From the NCBI GenBank assembly GCA_034928145.1, contig JAYFPE010000034.1:1-64000 (forward strand): DNA of 64,000 bases. The letters are read 5' to 3'. Below, piece after piece: positions 16,493-25,039 of the stretch (its first letter is position 1; every line of letters begins with the position of its first letter). The position numbers were made by a program, and so were the translations under genes. The notes beneath the pieces are model-generated. The model saw nothing but the letters and a program-made list of their open reading frames with translations. It searched no databases and was not told where the DNA came from. Source of the DNA: Pelethousia sp034928145. GTDB taxonomy: Bacteria > Bacillota > Clostridia > Christensenellales > CAG-138.

Positions 16493-18409
16493 ATGAGAGA
16501 ATTTGGATTCCTGCGCCTTACCGCCGCCACCCCATCCTGCCGCGTTGCGGATGTTGCGCATAACGCCGCCGCCATCCTGGCGCAATACCAGGAAGCGGCC
16601 CGGGCCGGTTCCGCGCTGGCGGTATTCCCGGAGCTGTGCCTTACGGGTTATACCTGCGGCGACCTCTTTCAGCAGAGCATGCTGCGGCGGGGCGCGTTAA
16701 ACGGCCTTGCCGCCATCCTTGAGAGCAGCGCCGACCTGAACACCCTGGCCGTGGTCGGCTTGCCCCTTGAGAAGGATGGCGCGCTCTATAACTGCGCGGC
16801 AGTCATCCAGCGCGGGCGGGTGCTCGGCGTGGTACCCAAGCAGAATATCCCCAATTATGGCGAATTCTACGAGCTGCGCCATTTTACGCCTGCGGATGGG
16901 TCTGCCAATGGCACGGTCTCGCTGCTCGGGCAGGAAGCGCCCTTTGGCACGGACCTGCTTTTCGCCTGTGCGGATATGCCCGACTTTGTGCTGGGGGTGG
17001 AGGTTTGCGAGGATCTTTGGGTGCCCGGCCCGCCCAGCGTCGGCCTGGCCCTGGGCGGAGCTACGGTTATCGCCAACGCCTCTGCCAGCGATGAGCTGGT
17101 AGGCAAAGCGGCCTACCGTCGGGGGCTATTGAGCACCCAGAGCGAGCGGCTGCATTGCGCCTATGTTTATACCAACGCCGGCGCAGGCGAATCCACTACG
17201 GACGTGGTCTTTGCCGGGCACGATATCATCTTTGAAAACGGCACGCCCCTGGCGGAAAGCCCGCTCTTCCACGAAGGCCTGCTGCATGCGGATGTGGATT
17301 TGGAGCGGCTCACGCACGAGCGGCTGCGCTTTACCACCTTCCGCCCGCAGGGTGGCTGGCGGCGTATCTCCTTCACCTTGGGCGCACTGGATGCGCCGGA
17401 TATTCGCTACCGTTCGCTGCCTTCCCGGCCCTTCCTAGCCCCGGATAAATCCGAGATGGCCAGGCGCTGCGAGGATATCCTCTCCATCCAGGCGCAGGGC
17501 TTGGCCAAACGCGTTGCCCATACCCGGGTCAAAAAGCTGGTGGCGGGCATTTCCGGCGGGCTGGATTCCAGCCTGGCCCTCTTGGTAATGGTGCGTGCGC
17601 TGGCCTTGCTGGGCAGAAGCGCGGAGGACGCCCTGGCCGTAACCATGCCCTGCTTTGGCACCACGGATCGAACGCGCAGGAACGCCGAGGCGCTTTGCCA
17701 AGCATTGGGCGCATCCTTCCGCAGCGTGGATATCCGCAAGGCCGTGGAGCAGCATTTCCGGGATATCGGCCAAGATCCGGATATACACGATGTGACCTAT
17801 GAAAACGCCCAGGCCCGCGAGCGCACCCAGGTGTTGATGGATATTGCCAATATGGAAGGGGGCCTGGTGGTAGGCACGGGCGATCTTTCCGAGCTGGCCC
17901 TGGGCTGGGCCACCTACAACGGCGACCACATGAGCATGTACGGCGTGAACGCAGGCGTGCCCAAAACGCTGGTGCGCCACCTGGTAGCGCACGAGGCGCA
18001 GCAGGCGCAAAGCGAAGCCCTTAGGGCCGTGCTGCTGGATATCCTCGACACGCCCGTGAGCCCGGAGCTTTTGCCCGCGCAGAACGGCGCCATCTCCCAG
18101 GTGACGGAGGATCTCGTGGGCCCATACGCGCTGCACGATTTCTTTCTCTACCACATGGTGCGCTACGGCGCGCGGCCGGCCAAGATCTTCGCCCTGGCCA
18201 AAATCGCCTTTGCCGGCGAATACGATGCGGATACCATCCGCAAGTGGCTGCGCACCTTCCTAAAGCGCTTTTTTGCCCAGCAGTTCAAGCGCAGCTGCCT
18301 GCCGGATGGCCCCAAAGTGGGTTCCGTGGGCCTTTCCCCCCGGGGCGATTGGCGTATGCCCTCGGATGCCGAGGCGGCGCTATGGCTGGAGGAAGCGGAT
18401 GCCTTATAG
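16493..18409 (+). CDS. nadE: Glutamine-dependent NAD(+) synthetase
   Basis: A 638-residue two-domain enzyme that amidates deamido-NAD with ammonia from glutamine. The N-terminal nitrilase-type glutaminase (about 1-280) has the Glu-Lys-Cys triad: FPELCLTGYTCG (Glu 47), VPKQNIPNYGEF (Lys about 122) and VEVCEDLWVPG (Cys about 177). The C-terminal synthetase has the PP-loop SGGLDSSLAL (about 356) and GTGDLSELALGWATYNGDHM. It lies 30 bases after the M24 gene, last in the peptidase operon, and is followed by a strong terminator. The link between peptide breakdown and NAD synthesis is not obvious beyond glutamine supply. Confidence 0.96.
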   Translation: MREFGFLRLTAATPSCRVADVAHNAAAILAQYQEAARAGSALAVFPELCLTGYTCGDLFQQSMLRRGALNGLAAILESSADLNTLAVVGLPLEKDGALYNCAAVIQRGRVLGVVPKQNIPNYGEFYELRHFTPADGSANGTVSLLGQEAPFGTDLLFACADMPDFVLGVEVCEDLWVPGPPSVGLALGGATVIANASASDELVGKAAYRRGLLSTQSERLHCAYVYTNAGAGESTTDVVFAGHDIIFENGTPLAESPLFHEGLLHADVDLERLTHERLRFTTFRPQGGWRRISFTLGALDAPDIRYRSLPSRPFLAPDKSEMARRCEDILSIQAQGLAKRVAHTRVKKLVAGISGGLDSSLALLVMVRALALLGRSAEDALAVTMPCFGTTDRTRRNAEALCQALGASFRSVDIRKAVEQHFRDIGQDPDIHDVTYENAQARERTQVLMDIANMEGGLVVGTGDLSELALGWATYNGDHMSMYGVNAGVPKTLVRHLVAHEAQQAQSEALRAVLLDILDTPVSPELLPAQNGAISQVTEDLVGPYALHDFFLYHMVRYGARPAKIFALAKIAFAGEYDADTIRKWLRTFLKRFFAQQFKRSCLPDGPKVGSVGLSPRGDWRMPSDAEAALWLEEADAL

Positions 18410-18414
18410 CGTGC

Positions 18415-18450
18415 AAAAGAGGCGCTTGCGGGATGCAGGCGCCTCTTTTT
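18415..18450 (+). terminator. Rho-independent terminator after nadE
   Basis: AAAAGAGGCGC pairs with GCGCCTCTTTT across a 13-base loop, giving an A-tract/T-tract stem that ends the six-gene peptidase/nadE operon. Confidence 0.88.
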
Positions 18451-18459
18451 GCTTAGCCG

Positions 18460-18681
18460 CTATTTTCGTTTGGGACAGGCGGTTTCGTTGGTGATCCCCA
18501 GAATATAATCCACGCTCACCTCATGGAACAGCGCCAACGCCGCCAGGACATGGGGCGGGATCATCCGCTCCCCGGCCTCATAATAAGCATATGTGCGCTG
18601 CGGCACGTTGATCGCCTTGCCCATTTGCTGCTGGGTCATTTCCTTGCTCTCCCGCAAAAACCGTATACGTTCATACCGCAT
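18460..18681 (-). CDS. XRE family helix-turn-helix regulator
   Basis: A 73-residue single-domain Cro/C1-type regulator. MRYERIRFLRESKEMTQQQM and INVPQRTYAYYEAGERM give the first four helices, and LALFHEVSVDYILG is the usual family ending. The ATG at 18681 follows AGGTGAG. It is divergent from the small gene at 18777. An inverted AGGTGAG repeat overlaps its own ribosome site, consistent with self-repression. Confidence 0.88.
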   Translation of the reverse strand: MRYERIRFLRESKEMTQQQMGKAINVPQRTYAYYEAGERMIPPHVLAALALFHEVSVDYILGITNETACPKRK

Positions 18682-18684
18682 GGG

Positions 18685-18705
18685 CTCACCTCGCTTATAG
18701 GTGAG
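18685..18705. promoter_or_regulatory. Inverted repeat at the XRE gene start (possible operator)
   Basis: CTCACCT (18685-18691) and AGGTGAG (18699-18705) form a 7-bp dyad with 7-base spacing. The proximal arm doubles as the ribosome site of the XRE gene. A further AGGTGAG copy precedes the divergent small gene at 18765-18771. Confidence 0.45.
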
Positions 18706-18729
18706 TATAGTGCAGAAAAAAATGGTGCA

Positions 18730-18758
18730 TTGACAAAATGACCAAATTGTTCTAAAAT
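18730..18758 (+). promoter_or_regulatory. Sigma-A promoter of the small gene
   Basis: TTGACA (18730-18735), a 17-base spacer and TAAAAT (18753-18758) form a near-consensus promoter immediately before the gene at 18777. Confidence 0.75.
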
Positions 18759-18776
18759 CGGCTTGAGGTGAGAAAA

Positions 18777-18995
18777 GTGCAGGATTATGCCGCTATGTAT
18801 CGAAAGCTGTTCGCCGCCCAGGTGGATGCGATCGAGGGGTTGAAAACCATCGTGGACGGAATGATACAGGCCCAACAAGAAGCCGAAGAAATGTATATGG
18901 AAGCCCACATCCGGTCCTATATAAGCTCCCCCATTCGGGCGTTGTTCAAAAAGGCGAAGCGGAATAGGAAACATTTTGTAAACAGGGCTTTTTGA
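18777..18995 (+). CDS. Small hypothetical protein divergent from XRE regulator
   Basis: A 72-residue protein beginning at GTG 18777 with GAGGTG six bases upstream (a GTG at 18768 overlaps that site and is less likely). It is mainly helical: an amphipathic or coiled-coil stretch (about 10-45, KLFAAQVDAIEGLKTIVDGM and QAQQEAEEMYME) and a strongly basic C-terminus (FKKAKRNRKHF). No family recognised. Its near-consensus promoter and position opposite an XRE repressor suggest it is that repressor's target. Confidence 0.6.
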   Translation: MQDYAAMYRKLFAAQVDAIEGLKTIVDGMIQAQQEAEEMYMEAHIRSYISSPIRALFKKAKRNRKHFVNRAF

Positions 18996-19000
18996 GGCAA

Positions 19001-19027
19001 AAACCCGGCGCGTTTTGCGCCGGGTTT
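19001..19027. terminator. Bidirectional terminator
   Basis: AAACCCGGCGC, a GTTTT loop and GCGCCGGGTTT lie between the convergent small gene and pfp. A-tracts on the left give T-tracts on the minus strand, so it can serve both directions. It shares the CCCGGCGC core of the other terminators. Confidence 0.8.
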
Positions 19028-19052
19028 CATGCTGCGTTATGGATGCAAACCC

Positions 19053-20303
19053 CTACCGGGCTTGTACCTTCTTGAGCCGCGCAAAGCGGGGCAGGCCGTT
19101 CTCTGTGGGCCGCTCCGGCACGCCCTGGATCAGGGGCAGGGCATAGGCTTGGAAAGCGGGCAGCAAGCCGTTGCCCTCGGCGTTGATCCATTCATCGGGG
19201 ATCTTCTTTTCGGCGTTGGCCACGTCGGTCAGCTCCATTAGCTTGATAGAGCAGGTATAGTTGCCGTTTTCATCCTGGCCGCGCTCAAAACCCACCATCT
19301 TATCGGTGATGCCGCTGACGGCGCACTCCACGGCGGCTTTGCCGGCCGTAAAGGCTTCCTGCACATCGGTTTGTGAGGCGCAATGGGCGGCGCAGCGCTG
19401 CAGCAGGGAAAACTCGATGGGCCGCACCTTGGGATAGCCCTCGGCCAGGAGCACGCCGGCCAGGGTAGCGGCCAGGCCGCCTAGCTGCTTGTGGCCAAAG
19501 GCGTCCACAGTGGCGTTGGCGGTGCCGTATTCGGCGATCAGCTTGCCGTCCTTATCGTGGATGCCCTCGGAAACCGCCACAATGCACTTTCCGCAAGCGC
19601 TGTAGACCCGTTTGACATCGGCCTTAAAAGCATCGAAGTCAAAGACGCGCTCGGGCAGGTAGATGAGATCCGGCCCGCAGCCCATGGCCGTGGCCAGGGA
19701 GGAAGCGGCGGTTAGCCAGCCCGCGTGCCGGCCCATGATCTCTACCACGCAGAGCATGCCTGTGTCGTATACGCGCGCATCCTGGTAGATTTCCATGCAG
19801 GTAGTGGCCACATAGCGGGCGGCTGAGCCGTAGCCCGGGCAATGGTCCGTGCCCCAAAGGTCATTATCAATGGTTTTGGGCACGCCCATGATGCGGCATT
19901 CGTAGCCGGCCTTCTGCATATATTTGGAAATCTTGTTGCAGGTATCCATGGAGTCGTTGCCGCCATTGTAGAAGAAATAGCGCACATCGTATTTTTTGAA
20001 GATCTCGAGGATGCGCTTATAATCGGTATCGTCCACATCGCTGACCTTAAGCTTATAGCGGCAGGAACCAAGGGCCGAAGATGGGGTATGCAGCAGCAGT
20101 TCAAGCTCTTTGGCATCCTCCTGGCCCATGTCGTAGAGCACATCGTCCAGCACGCCGCGGATGCCGTGGGCGGCGCCGTATACCTTGGTGATGTTGGGGT
20201 CATCCAACGCGGTGCGGATCACGCCATACGCGCTGGCGTTAATGACGGATGTGGGGCCGCCGGATTGGCCGATGATAGCCGCGCCTTTAAGAGAAACAGA
20301 CAT
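19053..20303 (-). CDS. pfp: Diphosphate--fructose-6-phosphate 1-phosphotransferase
   Basis: A 416-residue phosphofructokinase of the pyrophosphate-dependent type. IGQSGGPTSVINAS is the N-terminal phosphate loop. NGGNDSMD carries the Asp that excludes ATP, and PKTIDND carries the Lys diagnostic of PPi use (ATP enzymes have Gly there). MGRHAGW follows. It reversibly interconverts fructose-6-P and fructose-1,6-bisP in the cytoplasm. The ATG at 20303 has AGGAGGT upstream; the extension to 20447 is untranslated leader. It is divergent from the gluconeogenic phosphatase fbp, so both directions of this step are encoded side by side. Confidence 0.92.
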   Translation of the reverse strand: MSVSLKGAAIIGQSGGPTSVINASAYGVIRTALDDPNITKVYGAAHGIRGVLDDVLYDMGQEDAKELELLLHTPSSALGSCRYKLKVSDVDDTDYKRILEIFKKYDVRYFFYNGGNDSMDTCNKISKYMQKAGYECRIMGVPKTIDNDLWGTDHCPGYGSAARYVATTCMEIYQDARVYDTGMLCVVEIMGRHAGWLTAASSLATAMGCGPDLIYLPERVFDFDAFKADVKRVYSACGKCIVAVSEGIHDKDGKLIAEYGTANATVDAFGHKQLGGLAATLAGVLLAEGYPKVRPIEFSLLQRCAAHCASQTDVQEAFTAGKAAVECAVSGITDKMVGFERGQDENGNYTCSIKLMELTDVANAEKKIPDEWINAEGNGLLPAFQAYALPLIQGVPERPTENGLPRFARLKKVQAR

Positions 20304-20441
20304 AACGAAACCTCCTATATCAGACATAATAAACGCAAAACAAACAGATTTATCATAGCATATCTTTTGTCGTTTGAACAGCAATGATACTGTAAATTCG
20401 CTATAAATTCGATTTTTTAGGCAACGGCCGCCGGCAAGGCC

Positions 20442-20470
20442 TTTCAAAGGCGAGACGAACGCGGTACAAT
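20442..20470 (+). promoter_or_regulatory. fbp promoter
   Basis: TTTCAA (20442-20447), a 17-base spacer and TACAAT (20465-20470) lie 30 bases before the fbp start. Confidence 0.55.
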
Positions 20471-20500
20471 GGAAGAAGCAATGCGTATAAAGGAGGCCCC

Positions 20501-22459
20501 ATGGAACCGGATTTACGATATTTGCGGCTGCTGAGCCGTGAATTCCCTACGGTGCAGAGCGTATGCGCCGAGATCATCAAGCTGGAAGCCTTCCGCGGCC
20601 TGCCCAAGGGCACGGAGCATTTCATGAGCGATATCCACGGCGAGCACGAGGCCTTTTTGCACATCCTCAACAACGCCTCGGGCGCCATCTACGAAAAGAT
20701 TGACGAGCTGTTCGAAAACGCCCTCACCCTGGAAGACCGACGCACCCTGGCCGTGCTCATCTATGACCCGCGCGAGTCGCTGGAAAAGGTCAAGAAGAGC
20801 AACCCCGACCTGGCGGATTGGTACCGCGTTACGCTCAACCGGCTGATCCAGATAGGCCGCTACTCCACGGCCAAGTATTCCCGCTCCAAGGTGCGTAAGT
20901 CCTTGCCCGAAGAGCTGGCCTACATCATGGAGGAGCTCCTGAATACCCAGGATCTGCCCGATAAAGAGGCCTATTTCGACAGCATCGTCCGCTCCATCAT
21001 CCAAACGGGCAGCGCGGATACCCTCATCGAGCAGCTGTGTATTTTCATCAAGCGCATGGTGGTGGATACCCTTCACATCCTGGGGGATATCTTTGACCGG
21101 GGACCGCATGCGGATATCATCCTCGACCATTTGATCGAGCATCACAGCGTGGACCTGCAATGGGGCAACCACGACGTGCTCTGGATGGGCGCTGCCGCGG
21201 GCAGCGCGGCCTGTGTGGCCACGGCCGTGAAAAACTGCGTGCAGTACGATAACCTGGATATGCTGGAGGATGGCTACGGCATCAACCTGCTGCCGCTGGC
21301 GGTCTTCTCTACAGAGCAATATGGCGACGCGGAGGTCTTCCGCCCCCGCAAGCTGCCGGAGCAGCCCTTCCGGCCGCGCGATCTTTCCCTCTATTCGCGC
21401 ATGCATAAGGCCATCAGCGTAATCCAATTCAAGCTGGAGAGCCAGCTCATCCGCAGGCGGCCCGAATACGGCATGGCGGATCGGGATATGCTGGGCCGGG
21501 TTAATTGGAATTTCTACACCATCGATATTGACGGGCAAACCTACCCGTTGCGGGATACGCATTTCCCCACCATCGATCCTGCCGACCCCTCCAAGCTCAC
21601 CGTCGAGGAGCAGGCCCTGATGGAACAGCTTACAGCCAGTTTCCGCCAGAGCGAGCGGCTGCAAGCCCATACCCGCTTCCTTTATAACGCCGGGGCCATC
21701 TATAGGCGGCATAACGGCAACCTGCTGTTCCACGGCTGCATCCCCTGCGCCGATAGCGGGGATTACCGCACCTTTGAGCTATACGGCCGGCGGGTCAAGG
21801 GCCGCGCCTTTTTGGATCTTGCGGAGCAGCTGGCCAGGCAGGGCTATTTCGCCGACGACGAGGCGGAGCGCGAGCGGGGCGGGGATTTCCTCTGGTTCCT
21901 CTGGTGCGGCCGTCATTCCCCCATCTTTGGCAGGGATCACATCGCCACCTTCGAGCGGGCGCTGATCGCCGACGAAGGCACCTGGAAGGAGCCGAAAGAT
22001 CCTTACTACAGCTTCTGCAATGAGGAAGCCTTTTGCCGGGGCATATTGGAGGAATTCGATCAACACAAGCCCTGGAGCCGCATCGTCAACGGCCACGTGC
22101 CTGTGCGCGTCAAAGAGGGTGAGGATCCACGCAAGGCGGGCGGTCGGCTGGTAGTCATCGACGGCGGCTTTTGCAAAGCTTACCAGAAGCAGACCGGCAT
22201 CGCCGGCTATACCATGTTCTTTAGCTCGCGGGGTATGCGCATCGCCTCCCACGAGCCTTTCTCCGGCAAGGAGGACGCTATCAGCCGGGGCACGGACATC
22301 ACCTCCCACACCTTCATCGTGGAAAACCTCCCCGAGCGGCTGCTGATCGCCGATACGGACAGCGGCGACGAATTCCTTTCCCGCATCGCAGACCTCAGGG
22401 CCCTGCTGGCAGCCTATCATTCCGGCCTACTGCAAACGAAAACGGTGGATAGACCATAA
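20501..22459 (+). CDS. fbp: Fructose-1,6-bisphosphatase class III
   Basis: A 652-residue class III FBPase, the Firmicute-specific type with a metallophosphoesterase core. Metal motifs are FMSDIHGEHEAF (DxH), GDIFDRGPHAD (GDxxDRG) and WGNHDVLWMG (GNHD). The N-terminal YLRLLSREFPTVQSVCAEII and the C-terminal IDGGFCKAYQKQTGIAGYT are also characteristic. It hydrolyses fructose-1,6-bisphosphate in gluconeogenesis. AAGGAGG precedes the ATG. It is monocistronic; the region downstream is repeat DNA. Confidence 0.95.
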   Translation: MEPDLRYLRLLSREFPTVQSVCAEIIKLEAFRGLPKGTEHFMSDIHGEHEAFLHILNNASGAIYEKIDELFENALTLEDRRTLAVLIYDPRESLEKVKKSNPDLADWYRVTLNRLIQIGRYSTAKYSRSKVRKSLPEELAYIMEELLNTQDLPDKEAYFDSIVRSIIQTGSADTLIEQLCIFIKRMVVDTLHILGDIFDRGPHADIILDHLIEHHSVDLQWGNHDVLWMGAAAGSAACVATAVKNCVQYDNLDMLEDGYGINLLPLAVFSTEQYGDAEVFRPRKLPEQPFRPRDLSLYSRMHKAISVIQFKLESQLIRRRPEYGMADRDMLGRVNWNFYTIDIDGQTYPLRDTHFPTIDPADPSKLTVEEQALMEQLTASFRQSERLQAHTRFLYNAGAIYRRHNGNLLFHGCIPCADSGDYRTFELYGRRVKGRAFLDLAEQLARQGYFADDEAERERGGDFLWFLWCGRHSPIFGRDHIATFERALIADEGTWKEPKDPYYSFCNEEAFCRGILEEFDQHKPWSRIVNGHVPVRVKEGEDPRKAGGRLVVIDGGFCKAYQKQTGIAGYTMFFSSRGMRIASHEPFSGKEDAISRGTDITSHTFIVENLPERLLIADTDSGDEFLSRIADLRALLAAYHSGLLQTKTVDRP

Positions 22460-22489
22460 AAGGGATAGCCGTGCGTCCCCTTCAGGCCG

Positions 22490-22785
22490 CCCCAAAGCCC
22501 TTGGGGCGCCGGGGGGCTGCTCACAGTTCGCAATCATCGCAGCGCTCCCTCCGGATTGCGTTGCTCCTTTGCTCACAGGGCTTCCGCCTCCGGGCGGCTA
22601 TAATTGCCGCCGGCGAACAAGGTGAATTGCCGCGGAGCGGCAAGGGGGCCGCCCTGGGTCACAGGCGCGGTGGCGGCAAACGGGCCTGCGTAGCAAGGGT
22701 CTGCCGGCTACATCCTTACTATGCCGCCTTTAGCGACATCCGTTGCACCCGGCGGGTGTGCCACATGCACAAGCAAACTCTGTAA
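22490..22785 (+). repeat. Dispersed repeat R1, copy b
   Basis: This block matches the reverse complement of 3541-3790. It opens GCTGCTCACAGTTCGCAATC, continues with GCAGCGCTCCCTC and ATTGCGTTGCTCCTTTGCTC, then TAATTGCCGCCGGC, and closes with ACATCCGTTGCACCC and GCAAACTCTGTAAA. Copy b carries an extra ~35 bases in the middle relative to copy a. No open reading frame is shared between copies. Confidence 0.65.
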
Positions 22786-22790
22786 ATGAA

Positions 22791-23035
22791 AAAAGGGACT
22801 GCCCGGCAATCCCTTCAGTCTGTCAAAAAAGTGGCCATGCCACTTTTTTGAGTTTCCATGAAACAACTGCTCGTACCTCGCGGTCGTTGTTTCATGCAGA
22901 GAAAGCCTTGGCAAGCAAGGCTTTTCGCTCGCAGCGTACACGCCGCCGCTCACGATTAAAGCCTCCGGGTGCTGCGGCCCCCGATCCCCCAGAGATTTTT
23001 CGACAGTCTGAAGGGACTGCCCGGCAGCCCCTTTT
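22791..23035. mobile_element. MITE-like element with ~38-bp terminal inverted repeats
   Basis: The left end (22791-22828) begins AAAAGGGACTGCCCGGCA. The reverse complement of the right end (22998-23035) begins AAAAGGGGCTGCCGGGCA. They agree at about 33 of 38 positions, through CCCTTCAG and CTGTC to the A-tract. Each end can also fold on itself as a terminator-like hairpin. Inside lie a perfect 11-bp inverted repeat (CATGAAACAAC/GTTGTTTCATG, 22857-22896) and a hairpin at 22825-22849. There is no gene and no clear target duplication. Confidence 0.5.
22825..22849. terminator. Terminator-like hairpin inside the MITE-like element
   Basis: AAAAAAGTGGC and GCCACTTTTTT form an 11-bp stem with a 3-base loop. 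A-tract and T-tract on opposite sides make it active in both directions. Confidence 0.7.
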
Positions 23036-23068
23036 GCTATATTTTCTCTATTCGAGTAAATTGAACCC

Positions 23069-23797
23069 TTACGCCGCAGGCGAAAGCGAAGCGGCCGAGG
23101 CCGGAGTCTCCCCTGCCTCTAAGGCATCGTACACCATGGGCCTGCGGGCATAGCGGAAGATATCCCCCGCGCCGGTGACAACCACGTTGTCGAAGCCGGA
23201 GGCGCAATGGAGAAAGAAGGGCTTGCCCTTTTCGTTAAAGCCGATGCAGATGCCGATGTGGTTGCCCTTATCCGTAGGGTATTCATGCTGAAATACCCAA
23301 TCGCCCACCCGCAGCTCCCTCCATTTAATGGGTGCGGATCTGTCCCACTGGTTCCAGGTGCCGTGGCCCACGGCCTCTTCCACCTCCGTGGGGGAAAGGC
23401 CCAACTGGATATAGCACCAGGCCACGAAGCCGCTGCAATCCAGGCCATAGGGCTTGGTTTCACCCGTGGATTGGCTGCCTGCCGAGGTGACCTCTCTGGG
23501 CTGGCCCCAGGCTTCATCCCAGCCGAGGGCGTCGCTCTTGCCGCCCCAGAAATAGTGCACCTTGCCGAGGAGCGTCAGCCCGGCCCCTACGACGGCCTCG
23601 CGCTGCGGCGTTTCCACCGGCGCTGACGCGCGCAGGGCGGCGATGTCCCCTTCTGCAAGCGGCTCATAGGGCGGCTGGCGGTTCAGGCTGGCGAACAGGT
23701 AAAAGAGCCCTGCCACCAGGGATAACAGCACAAAAATGGCCGTAATCAGGCGGGCGGGGCGTAGGACGCGTCTTTTTCTGCGTTTTACTTCTGCCAT
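23069..23797 (-). CDS. NlpC/P60-like secreted or membrane-anchored hydrolase
   Basis: A 242-residue protein with a very basic cytoplasmic N-terminus (KRRKRRVLRPAR), one transmembrane helix (about 17-36) and an extracellular NlpC/P60-type cysteine peptidase domain (about 65-230). The catalytic Cys lies in YGLDCSGFVAWCY and the His in KGNHIGICIG. The domain begins near GAGLTLLGKVHYFWGGKS, the usual family N-terminal helix. Likely a peptidoglycan endopeptidase acting at the cell surface. It is monocistronic, with the MITE-like element downstream. Confidence 0.85.
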   Translation of the reverse strand: MAEVKRRKRRVLRPARLITAIFVLLSLVAGLFYLFASLNRQPPYEPLAEGDIAALRASAPVETPQREAVVGAGLTLLGKVHYFWGGKSDALGWDEAWGQPREVTSAGSQSTGETKPYGLDCSGFVAWCYIQLGLSPTEVEEAVGHGTWNQWDRSAPIKWRELRVGDWVFQHEYPTDKGNHIGICIGFNEKGKPFFLHCASGFDNVVVTGAGDIFRYARRPMVYDALEAGETPASAASLSPAA

Positions 23798-23855
23798 ATT
23801 CCTATGCTACAGGATATGACGAAAAAGGTCAAATGAACATTCTGGAACGATTGCG

Positions 23856-24896
23856 CTACGGCAGCCAGGGCAGGGGCAATCGCGCGTATTCGCCGGCCGG
23901 GTCCGATGCGTATTTCTCCGCCTGATGTTCCAGGTCGTCATAATAAACGTAATCATCGAGCACGGGGGAGTAGCTATAGACGCGCATCTCGCCAAGAACC
24001 TCATCAATCTGGATGAAGCGCATATAGCCGCTGCCGCCCTCCTTCCCGGCCGCCTGGTAATTGCCGATCAGCTGGTATACGGTGCGCTCGGGTGCGCCGT
24101 CGCCGTTGTCGTCAAAAAACGCGGGCCGTGCGGCGATGTTATAGCGGTGGCCGCAGAGCACCAGGTATACATTGGGGCATTGGGAAACCACCTGCGCATA
24201 GAAGCGTTGGCCGTCATCGGATAGGCTAAGATCCGTTTTGAAATAATCATGCAGGCAGAGCACGCCCACCCGCTCCGGGAACCGATCAAAAACGGAGCGT
24301 ACCCATTCGATGCACGCCGCATCCGGCGCATAGCCCATATATACGAAAATATAGGCCGTTTCCCCGGCCTCGAAAAGGTCGAAGTGGCCCCGGTTGTCCT
24401 GATAGCTCTCGCCATAGCAGGGCTTGAAGGAGAACTGGTTTTCGCCGAAATACGCGCTGAAGTTCTGATAATCCGCCTCGCTGCCATGCACATCGTGGTT
24501 GCCGGCCAGCACGCCCCCGGGCAGGCGTGTAAGGGAGGCCATAGCCCGCACAGCCACCAGCCATTGCTCCTCTTTATTATAGTTGTTGACAATATCGCCC
24601 GTGTGCACGAAATAGCGCAAATCCATCCGGTCCGCTTCATCGCGCAAAAAGGCCGTCATGGCATAAAAGGTTTGCGGCCATTTGCTGCTATAATACTGGG
24701 TATCGCTAAGCCAGGCGATGGTATAGACCCCCTCCCGCGCGGTAAGCGCATCCGGCACGGGGGTAGGCGTGGGCAGGGGCGTAGGCGCGGGCGCGGGGGT
24801 GACGCTCGGCAGAGGGACTTGTTCGATAGCCGGCCTTGCGCAGGCCGCCAGGCCCAGCAGCACAAGAAGGAGCAGAAGAGAGAGCAGCTTTTTCAT
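23856..24896 (-). CDS. Lipoprotein metallophosphoesterase
   Basis: A 346-residue secreted lipoprotein. The signal peptide (MKKLLSLLLLLVLLGLAAC) ends in an LAAC lipobox, followed by a Pro/Thr-rich linker. The calcineurin-like phosphoesterase domain (about 65-330) has SDTQYY (DxQ variant), HTGDIVNNY (GDxxxN), AGNHDVHG (GNHD), CLHDYFK and CGHRYN as metal ligands. The substrate is unknown; relatives include surface nucleotidases and phosphodiesterases. The ATG at 24896 is chosen because it opens the signal peptide; the ribosome site is poor. Confidence 0.88.
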   Translation of the reverse strand: MKKLLSLLLLLVLLGLAACARPAIEQVPLPSVTPAPAPTPLPTPTPVPDALTAREGVYTIAWLSDTQYYSSKWPQTFYAMTAFLRDEADRMDLRYFVHTGDIVNNYNKEEQWLVAVRAMASLTRLPGGVLAGNHDVHGSEADYQNFSAYFGENQFSFKPCYGESYQDNRGHFDLFEAGETAYIFVYMGYAPDAACIEWVRSVFDRFPERVGVLCLHDYFKTDLSLSDDGQRFYAQVVSQCPNVYLVLCGHRYNIAARPAFFDDNGDGAPERTVYQLIGNYQAAGKEGGSGYMRFIQIDEVLGEMRVYSYSPVLDDYVYYDDLEHQAEKYASDPAGEYARLPLPWLP

Positions 24897-25039
24897 AGCC
24901 TTATGATAGCACATAAATTTGCCTGGTGAAACGGCGAAGAATGCCGAAGCGCGGCGGGTTTGACAACGGGCTCGCCGCGCGGTACAATGTCACAAGCAGC
25001 CGTCCCTTTGGGGCCGGCGGGCAGAAAACGAGGTTATGC

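Larger units (their letters stand above)
22460..23068. other. Gene-free repeat region between fbp and the NlpC/P60 gene
   Basis: This 609-base gap holds dispersed repeat R1 copy b, then directly a 245-bp element with inverted ends, which contains a terminator-like hairpin. I see no gene in it. Confidence 0.6.
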
